A stretch of DNA of 64,000 nucleotides, from positions 12,583,077 to 12,647,076 of the forward strand of contig OW386289.2 in NCBI GenBank assembly GCA_936432065.2. The letters are read 5' to 3'. Of the stretch, positions 10,651-21,530 are shown one piece after another (within the stretch, counting starts at the first letter, position 1; each line of letters opens with the position of its first letter). This DNA comes from Rutpela maculata. Its lineage: Eukaryota > Arthropoda > Insecta > Coleoptera > Cerambycidae. Both the position numbers and the translations under genes were made by a program. The notes below the pieces were generated by a model. That model was not told where the DNA came from. It did no database searches and saw only the letters and a program-made list of their open reading frames with translations.

Positions 10651-10710
10651 TTCAACCCTACAACTTATATACGAAACTTTTTTACCTGTACCCAAATCTG
10701 TATATCAAAT

Positions 10711-11260
10711 TCTAACAACTTATTTTCCAATTTGCACGCCTTTTTGTGGAACAATATACGACCCTTGTTTTAAAATCGGTTTTGAGGTTATCACCCGGCC
10801 CAGTCGTATAGTAAGAATATGTATTGCCGCTGTGACTTGATTTATTAGTTGATAGGATATTTGCACTGCAACTTGTCGCTTTCTTTTCAACTGTAAGGTG
10901 TTATAAATCACGAATAAAGAATGTGGAAAACACCGGTCACCGATTAATATGGGATTAAGATAAGAGATCATGGTTGTGTCCTGCTGTTGGTTGCTACAAT
11001 GTTGAAGTAATGGGAGCATGAAAGGACAATGTGTCAGGATGCAAAATTGGTGGACGTTTAATCAGCGGAACGTAATCTTTGTGTGTTCAGAGATTCTTTT
11101 TGACCTACTGGCAGATCCTAAACTTATAGACACCTTAAAAAAGTTTGAGATTGCCTTTAAATGTTACAATTTGAATTTACTTGTATTAAATATATTTCTT
11201 AGTGACATTATTGACTATTGCCTATTGTAAATAATGGATGTTATTATAGTACAGTACCTA
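10711..11260. other. No recognised gene; two short frames of unknown nature
   Basis: The minus strand is open over 10720-11019 and the plus strand over 11018-11230. Neither translation shows a family motif, signal peptide or splice context I recognise. AATAAAG occurs near 10913. I would not annotate either as a gene. Confidence 0.4.
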
Positions 11261-13490
11261 GAGGTAAAAAAATGCAAAACTTCGGAATAATGTCATATTG
11301 AATGATAGTTTTTTTATGGGTGATTCTTGTAGTAAAATGTATCACCTTCAGTTTCTATGTGGTTCCAGCGCTTACTCTTACCCTTGATTTGATTTAGCGG
11401 TGGTTTTCCACCCCCAAATCAAAAAAAATTAATATATCGAAAAGTATTGATTATCAATTTTTGAAATGCAGTATTTATGTTTTTGGGGTCGCTGATTGCG
11501 AATCTGAAGTAAAAAAAAATTCAAAATGGCGGACGGAAATGAGGCAAAATGTAAAAAATTGCTTGATTTCGCATTATAATTTATGTTTATAAGTTTTTGG
11601 GTTCTCTAATTATGAGTGGAGTCAAATTAAGCATCAAAATAAGTGAATAAGGAGTTCTCTGGCTGCGGCAATTTTATTGTTTTAATTTGTTGTAGGTAAC
11701 AAGTGCTATGAGAAGTTTTGAATTAAATCGGTGGTTCGTTGCTTCTTGTAAAATTTAAACAATTTATGGTTCAACATTTAAATTTTCTGCTACTTTCCTT
11801 ATTATCTCCGATCCTGGTAATCGCATCGCAAAAATAGAAATATCAAATTTTTTGATAAATTGTTAATTTGTAAAAAAAATAAAACCTCTAAAAGTTGCCT
11901 TTTTTATAATTTAAGAAATATAATGTAATAATGCATAATCTTAAAACCTTCAATATCCAATTATCTGTTATCGGTAAAATTTCTATCACCATAATACAAA
12001 TTATTGTAGCCCGGGAGGCAGCGACCTTTTGGAGCTATTCATTTCATTAAGGCTGGTTTTCATTTATATAATTGTTTATTACGTACACACATACATGAAA
12101 CGGCGGTCAGCTGCTCAAGTAACGGTGGAGGTGGGTGCTGGAGCGCTTCCCACGCGTAAAAAATTTATTGAAATAGATCAAAGTTGAAATTTTGTATGTT
12201 GTTTAATAATTTTAAAAAATGGTAAAAAATCATAGTCAGCTGTTAAAATGGCGGTGGATAATACGTCCGCTGCTCATATAAATATGTTGATTAAAAGTTT
12301 AAATTTTATTTATTAAAAAAAAATCATCTCAGCTTCTAGTAAGGCTACAGTCATTTTTTTTTTGAAAACGTGTGAAAAAACTCCAGCAACAAAGATATGA
12401 GAACGATATGGCAAAATCTTCATTTGTTTAAAAGGTATTAGTAAAAACCTAACCTCACTTTTTCAAGCGCCATTTTGAAGTTGAAAATAATGCAAATTTG
12501 ATTTACCATTAATAAAAACATAAAGCTCAACAAAAAAAATTATGTCCAGATCAACCCTCTACGACGACGGGAACTGAGTGAATTTGCATTTTACATTATT
12601 TATATTTTTAATAAACGAATATCTCTTAAACTAATTAAAATTTCTTGATGAAATTTTAGGGGTAACTTTGGGGTAATAAAAGACATATTTTGTCAAAGTT
12701 TCAAGCACCAAAGTGCTTTTGTTAAAAAATGAAAAATATTTGCAAATTGCGAAAATTTTCGCGGTTTTTCGTAATTATTTAAACAAATTTTTAAGCGGTT
12801 TAAACGAAACACCTCACATTAACCGATTTTCAAAGTTCTAACAATATCCAGAAATTGAAAAACCTATTGTGAAAGGTCTTTGAGTTATTTTTTGGAATTT
12901 TTCAACAATAAATCATTAAAAAAACAATGTTCCGGCGGTCAAAAAGTGGACCAAATTCAGGGTCATGTTCGTAATCAATAAAACTATCGTTTAATCTGCG
13001 TGGCATCCTGAAACGAATTACAATAAATTTCAGTCTTTTTTTTTTACTAATTCTACTGGACTAAATATGAACCTTTTAAGATTGCATATTTTTGCACTTT
13101 ATTCGGAATGTTTTTGTATTACGGTGTTTCGCCTATATCTCGGAAAAGGTTGGAATTAGCTCAAAAATAAAAACTCCCAAAGGACAAGTTCTTTTCATGA
13201 GGAATCGTCAAGTTCCATCAGAATTTTCGTAAATTGTTTCGTTTCAGAGATATTGACTTGAATATGTGGTGATGTACGGCGGGAAATTGGACATTTCTTG
13301 CTTAAATCCTACATAACTTCTAAACGGTGGTTCCTAGGCAAAAAACTACGCCCTGACGAATTTGTAGAGTATTGAATTATCTGAAAGTCTCTTTTTTAAA
13401 TTTTTGTCATATTCCAAAAATTAATGAGCTGGGAGCGGTTATAGTGGAGTTTTTTTCTTTCCGGAAAATGCATACGTCGTAGCTGAATTT
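11261..13490. repeat. Gene-free, probably old repeat
   Basis: About 2.2 kb without a supported gene. AAAATGGCGG occurs at 11523 and 12245, and its reverse form GCCATTTTG at 12470. The stretch TTTTGGGGTCGCTGATTGCGAATC at 11478 resembles the GAGGTCGCAGATTAT repeats at 39070 and 39190, so at least part of the region belongs to a dispersed family. No boundaries could be set. Confidence 0.35.
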
Positions 13491-13494
13491 GTAG

Positions 13495-13765
13495 AGAGAT
13501 ATCGATTTTCTGAAATGTCACAAAATGCCACTTTTGATTCGTTCGTGCCGAGCCGAATTTTCGAATTTCGCCGTGCAATTTACGATTAGGTTCAATTGGA
13601 AGCCTTCCTCTTTACGTTGCGACATCGTATGGCCGTCCCGCTGATGTTTTTCAAAAAATATGAACCTGTCCAGACCACATGTTTCTTCGGTTCCGAAATG
13701 CGAGCTATTTTTTACTATTTTTCGCAGATATCTCCGAAACGGTGAGAGTTAGCTCGAAATAAAAA
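13495..13765 (+). repeat. Dispersed repeat, copy inverted at 17060-17345
   Basis: The 270 bp here match the reverse complement of 17060-17345. Landmarks are TCACAAAATGCCACTTTTGA, TTCGTTCGTGCC, TACGATTAGG, CGACATCGTATGGCCGTCCC and CAGATATCTCCGAAACGGTG. Similar peptide strings appear in both copies only because the DNA is shared. The pair lies 3.3 kb apart in opposite orientation. Whether they are two ends of one element or two independent copies is undecided. Confidence 0.7.
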
Positions 13766-13774
13766 ACTAGTAGA

Positions 13775-14290
13775 AGCATTATACTCTTCGCCGATTTACT
13801 GAGCTTTTTATATAATTGTTACACATTCTATAGGATACTCTTCGCAGTTTTCTTGTAAATAAAGTTAGTTTTTGCACATTCTAAATTTTGTGATATCAAT
13901 TTTGTTGTAAAAAAGAAATATATGAAAAAAAAAATGAAAAAAAAACACCCTGTCCGAAATTCGAACACAAGACCTCTGGATTGCCAGACAAAAAATCAAA
14001 TCATATCAAATCAAACAATACTTTATTTAAATTATTAAATTGAATGTCTGTAGTATATATCATTCGAGTATTATATTTCAACGAATTAGATATATTATTA
14101 TAAAATATACTACATTAGTAAAATGTATAAACAAAAAAAATATATAGAGAATAAAATTTCGCAAGATTTCTATTTAAGTACAAATGATAAAAATTAAGAA
14201 AATATATATTTTTTAATTTAAATGATTAATAACTTTTTTATTTACTGATTAATTTTTTTCAAAAACAATAGGGTTCTTCCTCTTGCTAAC
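13775..14290 (-). repeat. Composite repeat: host repeat, tRNA-like piece, LINE tail
   Basis: The sequence runs from the CTTCGCCGATTTA repeat (13785-13900) into a tRNA-like B-box region on the minus strand (13945-13985: CAATCCAGAGGTC and GTGTTCGAATTTCGG). It then passes into what reads on the minus strand as a LINE 3' tail, AATAAAGTATTG followed by TTTGATTTGATATGATTTGA. The flank TTTATTTACTGATTAATTTT resumes at about 14240. The same order occurs at 15585-16075, and a further flank lies at 28170-28215. Confidence 0.55.
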
Positions 14291-14339
14291 GCTAATTTAC
14301 TTTCCAAATTTCAGTACAATCGGACTTTTCTTTCTTAAG

Positions 14340-14532
14340 TTATCGTGCTTACAAGAAACGTGACGGACGGACGGACAGACGGACATTTTGAAAGTTGTTC
14401 AGAATTCGTTCACTAACATAATGATATGAAATTTTTTTCTCTACAAGCGCTATTTACTGATTTAGAAATGTGCCGATCAAATACAATATACTCTTCGCTT
14501 TCGCTTCGTTTTTTGCGAAGAGTATAATAATC
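14340..14532 (+). repeat. Repeat flank with GACGGACGGAC microsatellite
   Basis: It contains GACGGACGGACGGACAGACG at about 14361 and a small hairpin CTCTTCGC...GCGAAGAGTATAA near 14490-14530. No gene. The (GACG)n/(GACA)n motif also occurs in the TACTTCCACATCC family. Confidence 0.45.
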
Positions 14533-15128
14533 ACAGGCCCACAAAAAATAAGTTGTCTGCGCCGGGGTACTGACCATACCTATCCCTTGTATTTTGAGCC
14601 GCTGAACACGAATCTGACCTTAGTTTTTTCCCAGGACGTCAGGTTTTTTTTTAACAGCAAATAAATATATAAATATTACGATTCAACAGACTTTTTTTGC
14701 TATTAAAAAAAAAAACAGACGTGTTGGGGAAAAACTAAGGTCAGATTCGTATTCAGCGGCTCAAAATACAAGGGATAGGTGTGGTCAGTACCCCCGCGCA
14801 GACCACTTTTTTTTGGTTGCCACTGTGCTACACTCAGTGTGGCACAATCCCACACAAAAAAAATCATCTGCGCGGGGGTACTGACCACACCTATCCCTTG
14901 TATTTTGAGCCGCGGAACATGAATCTGATCTTAGTTTTTCCCCAGCACGTTAGGTTTTTCTTTTAACAGCAAATAAATATATAAATATTAGTCTTTTTTG
15001 CTTTAAAAAAAAAACCTGACGTATAGGGGGAAAATTAAGGTCAGATTGTTCAGCAGGTCAAAATACAAGGGATAGGTATGGTCAATACCCCGGCGCAGAC
15101 AACTTTTCTTTTTTGTGGGCCTGTGAAT
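14533..15128. mobile_element. Four-armed palindromic element
   Basis: The outer ends are CACAGGCCCACAAAAAA and TTTTTTGTGGGCCTGTG. Inside, one unit (TACTGACCATACCTATCCCT, TTGTATTTTGAGCCGC, ATCTGACCTTAGTTTTT) occurs four times in alternating orientation: plus at 14565-14690, minus at 14715-14800, plus at 14875-14990 and minus at 15005-15100. The centre has its own stem, GCCACTGTG...CAGTGTGGC. The simplest reading is a foldback element duplicated or inserted into itself. Short frames in it are repeat shadows. Confidence 0.75.
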
Positions 15129-15584
15129 GAGTATTAATAACGCGGTAACAACGGTAGACATTATTTCCTAAATTCAAGAAAACTTTCGAGCTTCTGTAAT
15201 TTTTAAACAGTTGACCTTAGAAGTTTAAATAACAGGAAAGGATATAATCCGGAAAAATTCATTTTGAGCGGCATCTTTCCAACATGGCAGCTGTAGCGGC
15301 AATGATATTTTTGTGGAAAACATTAAAACTAATGATGGCAATCCCCCTATACACTGTACAGTATGTTTCACTTCTCGTATCTTTTTTATTTGTGGCCGAA
15401 ATTATTTCAAATTATCAGCTATATAGAACTCCATAAGACAACTTTGTCCAACACATAAACGTCGTCTACAGGTCTACATCCAAAACGCTGGCCTGCTGCG
15501 ATAAAAATAAATTCACAATTTTCCTTCAGATATCACAGCACGCTTAGACAGACAAAAATGTTGTTAATAACAAGCTAAAAACGT
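15129..15584. other. No gene seen
   Basis: AT-rich intergenic sequence. Nothing recognisable beyond short homopolymers. Confidence 0.4.
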
Positions 15585-16072
15585 ACTCTTCGCCTGTTCA
15601 CTGAACTTTTTATATAATTGTTACACATTCTATAGGATACTCTTCGCAGTTTTTTTTATAAATAGTGTTAGTTTTAGACATTTTTAATTTTATAGTACGA
15701 ACTTAGTTGGTAGAAGAGTAAAATAAAGTAAAAATTAAAAAAAAAACATCAAACTCCATTTGGGTTTCGAACTGGGGACCCTTGGATTCCATTACCATTA
15801 CCATTAAATGCTCTTTATTTAATATTATGTATTTACAATATAATAGAATCATGTATTTCCGTATATTTATAAGACACGAGCTAAAATCATATTTTCACGG
15901 TTGTATATTACATTATGAAATGTATATTTGTAAATTATATAAATATTTAGATATTAAAGTGAAATATCATTCCACCAGATTTCTATTCAATTACAGAAAC
16001 GAAAAAATAAAAAAAATTTTTTTTTAAATTAAATCATTAAAAACATTTTTATTTACAGATCGATTTTGTTCA
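15585..16072 (-). repeat. Composite repeat, second copy with tRNA-like piece and LINE tail
   Basis: It has the same architecture as 13775-14290. ATACTCTTCGCAG and GTTAGTTTTAGACA lie on the left. Then on the minus strand come GAATCCAAGGGTCCCCAG and TTCGAAACCC (B-box-like, about 15755-15789). The minus-strand tail reads AATAAAGAGCATTTAATGGT with AATGGT repeats (about 15790-15825). The body shares CAGATTTCTATTCAA with 14160-14180. In both copies the tail joins just before AATCCA, but the tail repeats differ between copies. Confidence 0.55.
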
Positions 16073-16895
16073 AAAACATTTTGTCACCGTAATTAATCGA
16101 TATTTAACTAAAATTGGTCTCAAATACGAAGTCCACTTAATGTTATGTATTACCTAGATGTTCCTTTAATCTCGGCCCTTTAAAAAATAAAAATCGTTTT
16201 TTAAGATTTACATACATTTTCTAGAAAAACGTGAAATTTAGCTCCTATATATTTATGAGAGATGGATCTTATGTGGGATCAAGCTGCAAATGCCCCAAAA
16301 TATACAGGGTGCCCGGAAAATGAGGTCCAACTTCAACCTCCATTAAATCGCTTATTTCAAAATGAACATACTGTATTTTATGTTCCTATTCCCTTCCTTC
16401 TTTTATTACCTTATCACATATATGTGCATTCGCTATAGATGAAATGTACGGTTATTGAGTTATTTAAAGTTATTTAGAAAAGCGGCTAAATTAACATCAA
16501 TATCGACAATAGTGTGCCATGGAGAACACAGTAATTTACAATAATTTTGTAAAAGAATCACAGTAGACTTATTAAAGTTGCTTAAAGTTCTTCAGGAATG
16601 GTAAAAATTTCGATTTACCTCTGTTTTGTACTCTCGAAAAAAAAACAAATTAAATGGGTAGAAAAATATATGTATAATATCAATATGTATAATATCAAAA
16701 TCATTTCCTATTGGGAAATTACACGTTTTCCTATAGAGTGTATGTAAATCTTAAAAAAATATTTTTTCTCAGAAACCTATGTTTCGAAGGACCGAGATTA
16801 ACGGAGCGTCAAAGTAGTACATGATATTAAGTGAACATCGTTATATGAGATCGATTTCAGTTAATTACCGATTAATTACGGTGACAAAATGGAGA
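16073..16895. mobile_element. Foldback element, arms about 170 bp
   Basis: The left arm 16073-16250 (ATTTTGTCACCGTAATTAATCG, GTCCACTTAATGTTATGTA, TTAATCTCGG, TTTAAGATTTACATACA) pairs with 16690-16895 in reverse. The interior, 16300-16550, contains a separate sequence starting ACAGGGTGCCCGGAAAATGA that has its own inverted partner at 19315-19555. Nested insertion is therefore likely. Confidence 0.65.
16311..16550 (+). repeat. Inverted partner of 19315-19555
   Basis: Matches 19315-19555 in reverse: GTGCCATGGAGAACACAG, TAAATAACTTTAAATAAC-like blocks, and the terminus GGAAAATGAGGTCCAACTTC versus GAAGTTGGACCTTATTTTCC. The preceding bases (CCCCAAAATATACAGGGTG, 16290-16312) also have a partner at 19820-19840. 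The two ends are 3 kb apart. Confidence 0.65.
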
Positions 16896-17059
16896 AATTT
16901 TACCGAAAAAGAGAAAGTCCCAAATCCCACCCCCTCTAATTTCTTAATTTTTGTCGGAATTCAAAAAATAAAAAAAAGTTTTAGCAAATTTAATTATATT
17001 TAAATTAGCTAGAGTAAGTCTGGTGGTAGCAAAAGATTCGTAGTGGAAAATACTTCTTT

Positions 17060-17345
17060 GACCTTATTTTTTATTTCGAGCTAACTCCCACCGTTTCGGA
17101 GATATCTGCAAAAAATAGCAAAAAACAGCTTACATTTCGGAGCCGAAAAAATTGCAAAAACATGCAGTCTTGACACGTTCATATTTTTCGAAAAACACCA
17201 TTGGGATGGCCGTACGATGTCGCGATGTAAAGAGGAAGTCTTCCAGATAAACCTGATCGTAAATTGCCCGGCGAAATTCGAAAATTCGACTTGGCACGAA
17301 CGAATCAAAAGTAGCATTTTGTGACATTTCAGAATATTGAAGATG
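17060..17345 (-). repeat. Inverted copy of the 13495-13765 repeat
   Basis: Reverse-complement match to 13495-13765, from CCACCGTTTCGGAGATATCTG to CACAAAATG-type sequence. Two overlapping minus-strand frames here are short and have no recognisable product. Confidence 0.7.
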
Positions 17346-18240
17346 TTTTTCCAACGAATTTTAGGTTAGGTTGTGTTCACTGCTAGTTGTTTCTGACAAA
17401 TGCGCATGCGAAAGCAGAATCGGTGTCGCCTGATGCCGTCATCTGACGTCACGTTCCAGGAGTGGGTAAAATCTAGCAGATTTTAATCGCTTATATTTCT
17501 GGAGGAATTTTTTTTTAAATTTTTTGTTGTCTATGGGGTTTTTAATGGTGTTAGTTTACGATTTTGAGTATTTTAATTCAATTTTATTTTTTGGGCAAGT
17601 TCCCTATTGTGAGGGGATTGTAATCCTCAACGCATTGTAGTACATATAAAATGACGAATTAATGCGCTAGGGAGTCACTTTTCGACCATTTGGCTTTAGA
17701 AGTCGTCAGCTTGTGTGCTATCTAATTATTGTTATCTTGAATTTTACCAATCAGTTGGAGAAGTTTAGCACAAAAATTAAGTAAAGTAGTGAAGAATAAT
17801 TATACGTAGAATTTTTTCGTGTAGTTATGGCTACTTTAAGTACAGATTAATAGTAAAGGACATTATTGTGATAGTGTTTAATATGCCTAAAATGGTACAG
17901 TTTTGCATTTTAGCATAGTTACTGTCGATACCAATGTATAATTTGTTTATGTAACCACCAAATAGTGCATTCGCCAGGTTCCAGAAGTTATTGTAAGTAC
18001 AAAAACACTTCTATTTTTCCAGTGTCCCAGCATTTTCATCATACGTATTGTGGTTTTCCTTTCATTGTACTTCTTTGTGGAATGTGTAACTTTCGTGTCT
18101 ATCCCGTGATTGAACAGAAACAAAAATGCTTTCGCGAATGCGTCGCATTTTCCATTAAAATAACTGAAGATATTTGAAGATATGAAGATATTTCTTTGTT
18201 TAGTAAATGTACAGTATTATAATGTGCACAAACATAATAT
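17346..18240. other. No recognised gene; possible single-copy sequence
   Basis: This stretch is slightly less AT-rich (GCGCATGCGAAAGCAGAATC near 17401, CATCTGACGTCACGTTCC near 17440) and shows no obvious repeat match elsewhere in the window. The short plus-strand frame 17965-18177 has no recognised motif. It could be single-copy host sequence, but nothing identifies a gene. Confidence 0.35.
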
Positions 18241-18664
18241 TGTAACGTGCTTCCACCCCTAGGAAACTACCCTTGCCAATTTCGTGGATTCCAAAAATTA
18301 TAACAAGAGATTGTCCACTAACACACTTTATTAAATAGTTTACTGGATACTTCACAATACTGATTATTTACTTAAATGCACTTTACTGACTAAAAATAAC
18401 AATGTTTATCACTTTGTTTTCACTTTGTACTCTAAACCTCACTTGTCAATCAAACTTCAAAACTACTTCTATACTTTCTGAACTACCCGCCGAGAATGCG
18501 GTCTTTTATACCTAAAAATGACAGATCTCAATTTTTCTGTGATGATGCCACTATTCTCTAGATAATTCCAGATGTCACTTTAGATCTGACTTCTGGTAGG
18601 TTCTTTCTCGAGTAGGTGCAAATACATCTGAATTAATTGAATTCATTCTAGGCCACACATCACA
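18241..18664 (-). mobile_element. Solo LTR, probably Gypsy-like
   Basis: Read on the minus strand, it begins TGTGATGTGTGGCC and ends GGAAGCACGTTACA, giving the TG...CA termini of an LTR. It contains TATAAAAGACC (18501-18510 on plus), followed by a likely start region GTAGTTCAGA. An AATAAA signal lies about 175 bp downstream (18327-18332 on plus), as expected for a U3-R-U5 layout. No second LTR or internal region is present, so recombination between two LTRs probably removed the element. Flanking bases (AATAT and CTAAT) do not give a clear target duplication. Confidence 0.65.
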
Positions 18665-19314
18665 CTAATTTGTAAACGTAAATTTAAGTGGAACATGCTA
18701 TTATGCTTATGCGTATCATTTCATTTTTTTACTTACATTCAGAGATTTGTTTATTGATTCAAGTATCAAAACATGTTGTTTATTAGTACTATTTTGTGTA
18801 AAGTTTTCGTAAAGTAATAATACGTTGGCCAACTAATTATCCCTTGTTTTTAGAGTATTTCATGTAGTGTTTATGTATTGTGGCCTATTGCCAAGCCTTA
18901 TTGCATTATTTTTGTAAGTTTTAACTTGGGAGCTAGCCAGGTAAATACAAAAGAAGTTTTGATAATGTAATAAATTTTCTAATATAAATATAAATGGGAT
19001 TTAACCCGTTTTAACAAAAGAGAAAAATTTCAAGCATTTTTCTGTCTAAGTGAGCTATTGAAAGCAGTATAAAAAACAGTATGAAATTAATATAATTTTA
19101 ATATCTACAACGATGCAACAAAACTAAAATAATAAGAAAAACTAACAAACATATCCGCTAAACTAGTAACTGCTCGAGATGCTGTCCAGTAACGTGTAAA
19201 TAGTTATATATTCGGGTCATAACACCGCTAGTGGTTGCTTGTCGAACTTAGTTTGCGTCTAGTTCTTCAAACACCCTCCTTACTCTAATTTCCAATTCTT
19301 CTCATGTTCTCGTG
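18665..19314. other. No gene seen
   Basis: AT-rich sequence with no interpretable frame or repeat end. Confidence 0.4.
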
Positions 19315-19555
19315 ACTGTGTTCTCCATGGCACACTATTGTCGAATTGGTGTTAATTTATCCATATTTTTAAATAACTTTAAATAACCCAATAATCGTAC
19401 ATTTTAGTTATAGAAAGTGCACATGAGTTGAAAGGTAATAAAACAGGGAAGCGAGTAGGATTATAAAATACAGTTTGTTCCATTTGAAATAAACGATTTA
19501 ATGGAGGTCAAAGTTATCGAAGTTGGACCTTATTTTCCGAACACCAGTGGCTGAT
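19315..19555 (-). repeat. Inverted partner of 16311-16550
   Basis: Contains GTGTTCTCCATGGCACACTATTG, AAATAACTTTAAATAACC and the terminus GAAGTTGGACCTTATTTTCC. A related flank, CCCTGTATATTTTGGAGCA with CCACATAAGATC, follows at 19817-19875. It matches the left flank of the other copy in reverse. Confidence 0.6.
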
Positions 19556-19615
19556 TTACGGGGGAGGGTAATGGGGGCAATTACCCCCCCCCCCCCCATG
19601 AATTCCAAAGATATA
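19549..19615 (+). mobile_element. Probable hAT-type element end
   Basis: CAGTGGCTGATTTACGGGGG followed by GGGGCAATTACCCCCC resembles a common 5' end of non-autonomous hAT elements in arthropods (recalled pattern CAGTGGCGGATTTA). A C run of about 14 lies at 19585-19598. No matching right end or 8-bp target duplication was found, so it is probably truncated. Confidence 0.35.
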
Positions 19616-19899
19616 AAAAAAATATGTTTTGCTAATAACAAAAGAAGAGTAACGAAGTTTGTTATTTAATTAATGTATTTTACTAAGTATAAATAATAAA
19701 ATAAATGCTTAATAAAAAGAAAATGTTTTAAATTTTATTTATTGCTTAATTTTAATGCTGCATTTATTCGACAAAATCGTACTCATCAGTGACAGGAAGT
19801 TAAAACTGCCCTTACCAGACTCCCTGTATATTTTGGAGCATTCATAGCTTTAGCCCACATAAGATCAATCTCTCATAGAAACATGGGACGGTTATCAAA

Positions 19900-20830
19900 A
19901 TTTACCAAATTTTACCATAGCGTAGGTTATTAATTTCCAGGGGTTAGTTTTTGCATCAGATTTCATTAAAATCGTAATATCTCAAAAATAATTAGCTTTT
20001 TAGATAGCGAATGAAATTGAAAGTTACCTTAAAATAATGAATAGAATTTGAATCCAGCATAAAAATTAAGACAAGCCATTTAAAATAAGGAAGTTGATGT
20101 CAACTTCCGGTACAACCGGAAGTGTCATATACGTGACGTTATTTTCATTAAACCGAGCACCCCTGAAAACACCTCTTCCTAAAATTTTAGCTTCAAATTA
20201 TTTGTAGTCTTTCTGAAATGTCTAATAGGCCACCAATCGTGATGCACCCTACATTTAAATATGTCAAGCAAGTATGGACACAAACAATTTACTTCTTAAC
20301 TAGACGTCTTATCTATTTCGTTCTTCTACTTTGAATATTTGTGTGGTATCATTTTCGACACATCTAAAAAAATGAATGCTTCATTTAGTCGTATTCAAAT
20401 TTTCTAAAATCTAAAATCTTCTCGTCTTGTGAGTGACGGTGTGACCGTATGTCTCGCAGGTCACAAGGAAGTAGCAGTATCGGTAAGGTTGAGCGTTCTA
20501 AGATATCGTTGACTGCCCGTATCAATCAGACACACCCGCTGCTGTCACATAACCTCACAATTATTCAGGTTAATGGGCTGTGGAATATCATACAGAAGGT
20601 AGGAAGAAGTGGGGCACTTTTTTTAATGAGTTGGTAGTTGCTCATCATTCTATTTTAGTGCTATTAAAGAAAATTAGTAATATTTCTGGCCAAGCAATGT
20701 ACAACAAACCACCTCAAGTAGCAATTTAAATGCCTTTTAGGTTTATTTAGGTTTTATAGGTGCTTTATAATGGCCAACTCATAAACCAGTGATTTATACC
20801 AGATTTATTGGATGTCAAATGCACTTAAAG
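19900..20830. other. No recognised gene
   Basis: A small stem AACTTCCGGTACAACCGGAAGT lies at about 20102. A GC-richer plus-strand frame at 20449-20637 starts MSRRSQGSSSIGKVE, but it has no recognised family. AGGTAAG-type sites nearby could be splice signals or chance. Confidence 0.35.
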
Positions 20831-20831
20831 A

Positions 20832-21240
20832 TAGTTATTTCCACATCCACTGGAAGTATGGTGACGAAAAAAATTTTTGAAAATTTATATTGTTCAAATA
20901 GGCTTAGAATATGTCATGAAACGTCGAGATTTTAAGTTTGGGCAAAAACAAATTCTGTCTGTCGGTCTGTCTGTAACTTTTTGTGCGTACGTTTACTCTG
21001 GAAATGTTTAAGATATTGACTTGAGATTTGGTAAATATATGTATTTTAACGAGATTTGGAGCTAGATTATATTTTGATCTTATTTCGTTGAAGAGTTGGG
21101 GGATAAATTGGAGTAAATCAAGCAATAAGAGTCCGTAAAATTGGTATTTAGTATATATAAAAGAAGCTAAAGTCTTAAAAAAAATTTTAACATTAGCCAC
21201 CCCCATTACTACCTCCTCCCAATTATTAAAGGGGATGAAA
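20832..21240 (-). mobile_element. TACTTCCACATCC-family element, copy 1
   Basis: Starts TTTCCACATCCACTGGAAGTAT, then GACGAAAAAAATTTTTGAAAA, GTCGAGATTTTAAGTTTG, a CTGTCTGTCGGTCTGTCTG microsatellite, GTTTAAGATATTGACTTGA, GGAGTAAATC, ATTTAGTATATA and AAAGGGGATGAAAAAAATTG. The same blocks occur in reverse order and orientation at 35230-35674, a near-complete copy. No protein-coding capacity is evident. Confidence 0.7.
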
Positions 21241-21277
21241 AAAATTGTAAGTTAGCGTGTATACAAAAACCTAAGAC

Positions 21278-21530
21278 CTCAAGTAGTATGGATGCGCAAT
21301 GGCTTTCCTCGAGTACAATGGATGCGCAGTAGGTTACCACGAGTACGATGGATATGCAGTAGGTTTCTTCGAGTACTTTGGATGCGCAGTGGCTTTTCTC
21401 CAGTACTATAGATGCGCAGTAGGTTGCCTCAAGTAGTATGGATGCGCAGTGGGTTTCCTCGAATAAAATGGATGCACAATGGGTTACCTCGATTAGTATG
21501 GATGCGTAGTAGGTTTTCTCGAAGAAAATG
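21278..21530 (-). repeat. 30-bp minisatellite, open on the minus strand
   Basis: About eight to nine imperfect units of 30 bp (AGTACNATGGATGCGCAGTAGGTTTCCTCG-like, shown here only as a consensus). Because 30 is a multiple of three, the minus strand stays open as a ten-residue repeat of the form HCASILLEET across 21209-21595. It lies inside a TACTTCCACATCC-family copy, just after the GTATACAAAAACCTAAGACCTC block. I regard the frame as a by-product of the repeat length, not as a gene. Confidence 0.75.

Larger units (their letters stand above)
8405..10710. mobile_element. Foldback element split by a mariner insertion
   Basis: The left arm is 8405-8550 (AAGTTTCGTATAAAAGTTG, TGCAATTAAAAAAACAATT, AAGGAAGGTTGTTTTTAAAT). 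It is matched in reverse by 8846-8942 (ATTTAAAACCAACCTTCG, AATTGCATTAAAAAAA) and then, beyond the inserted mariner, by 10655-10700 (CAACTTATATACGAAACTT). The right arm is therefore interrupted exactly where the 1.7-kb mariner sits. Removing the mariner restores an uninterrupted arm, so the foldback is the older element. Confidence 0.7.

Noticed and set aside
13396..17354. Similar short peptides near 13.5 and 17.2 kb, as a conserved protein
   Set aside because: The similarity is at DNA level across an inverted repeat pair, and frames are broken differently in the two copies.
17355..17375. TTAGGTTAGG as insect telomeric repeat
   Set aside because: Only two units occur, and similar pairs (61049) are expected by chance in AT-rich DNA.
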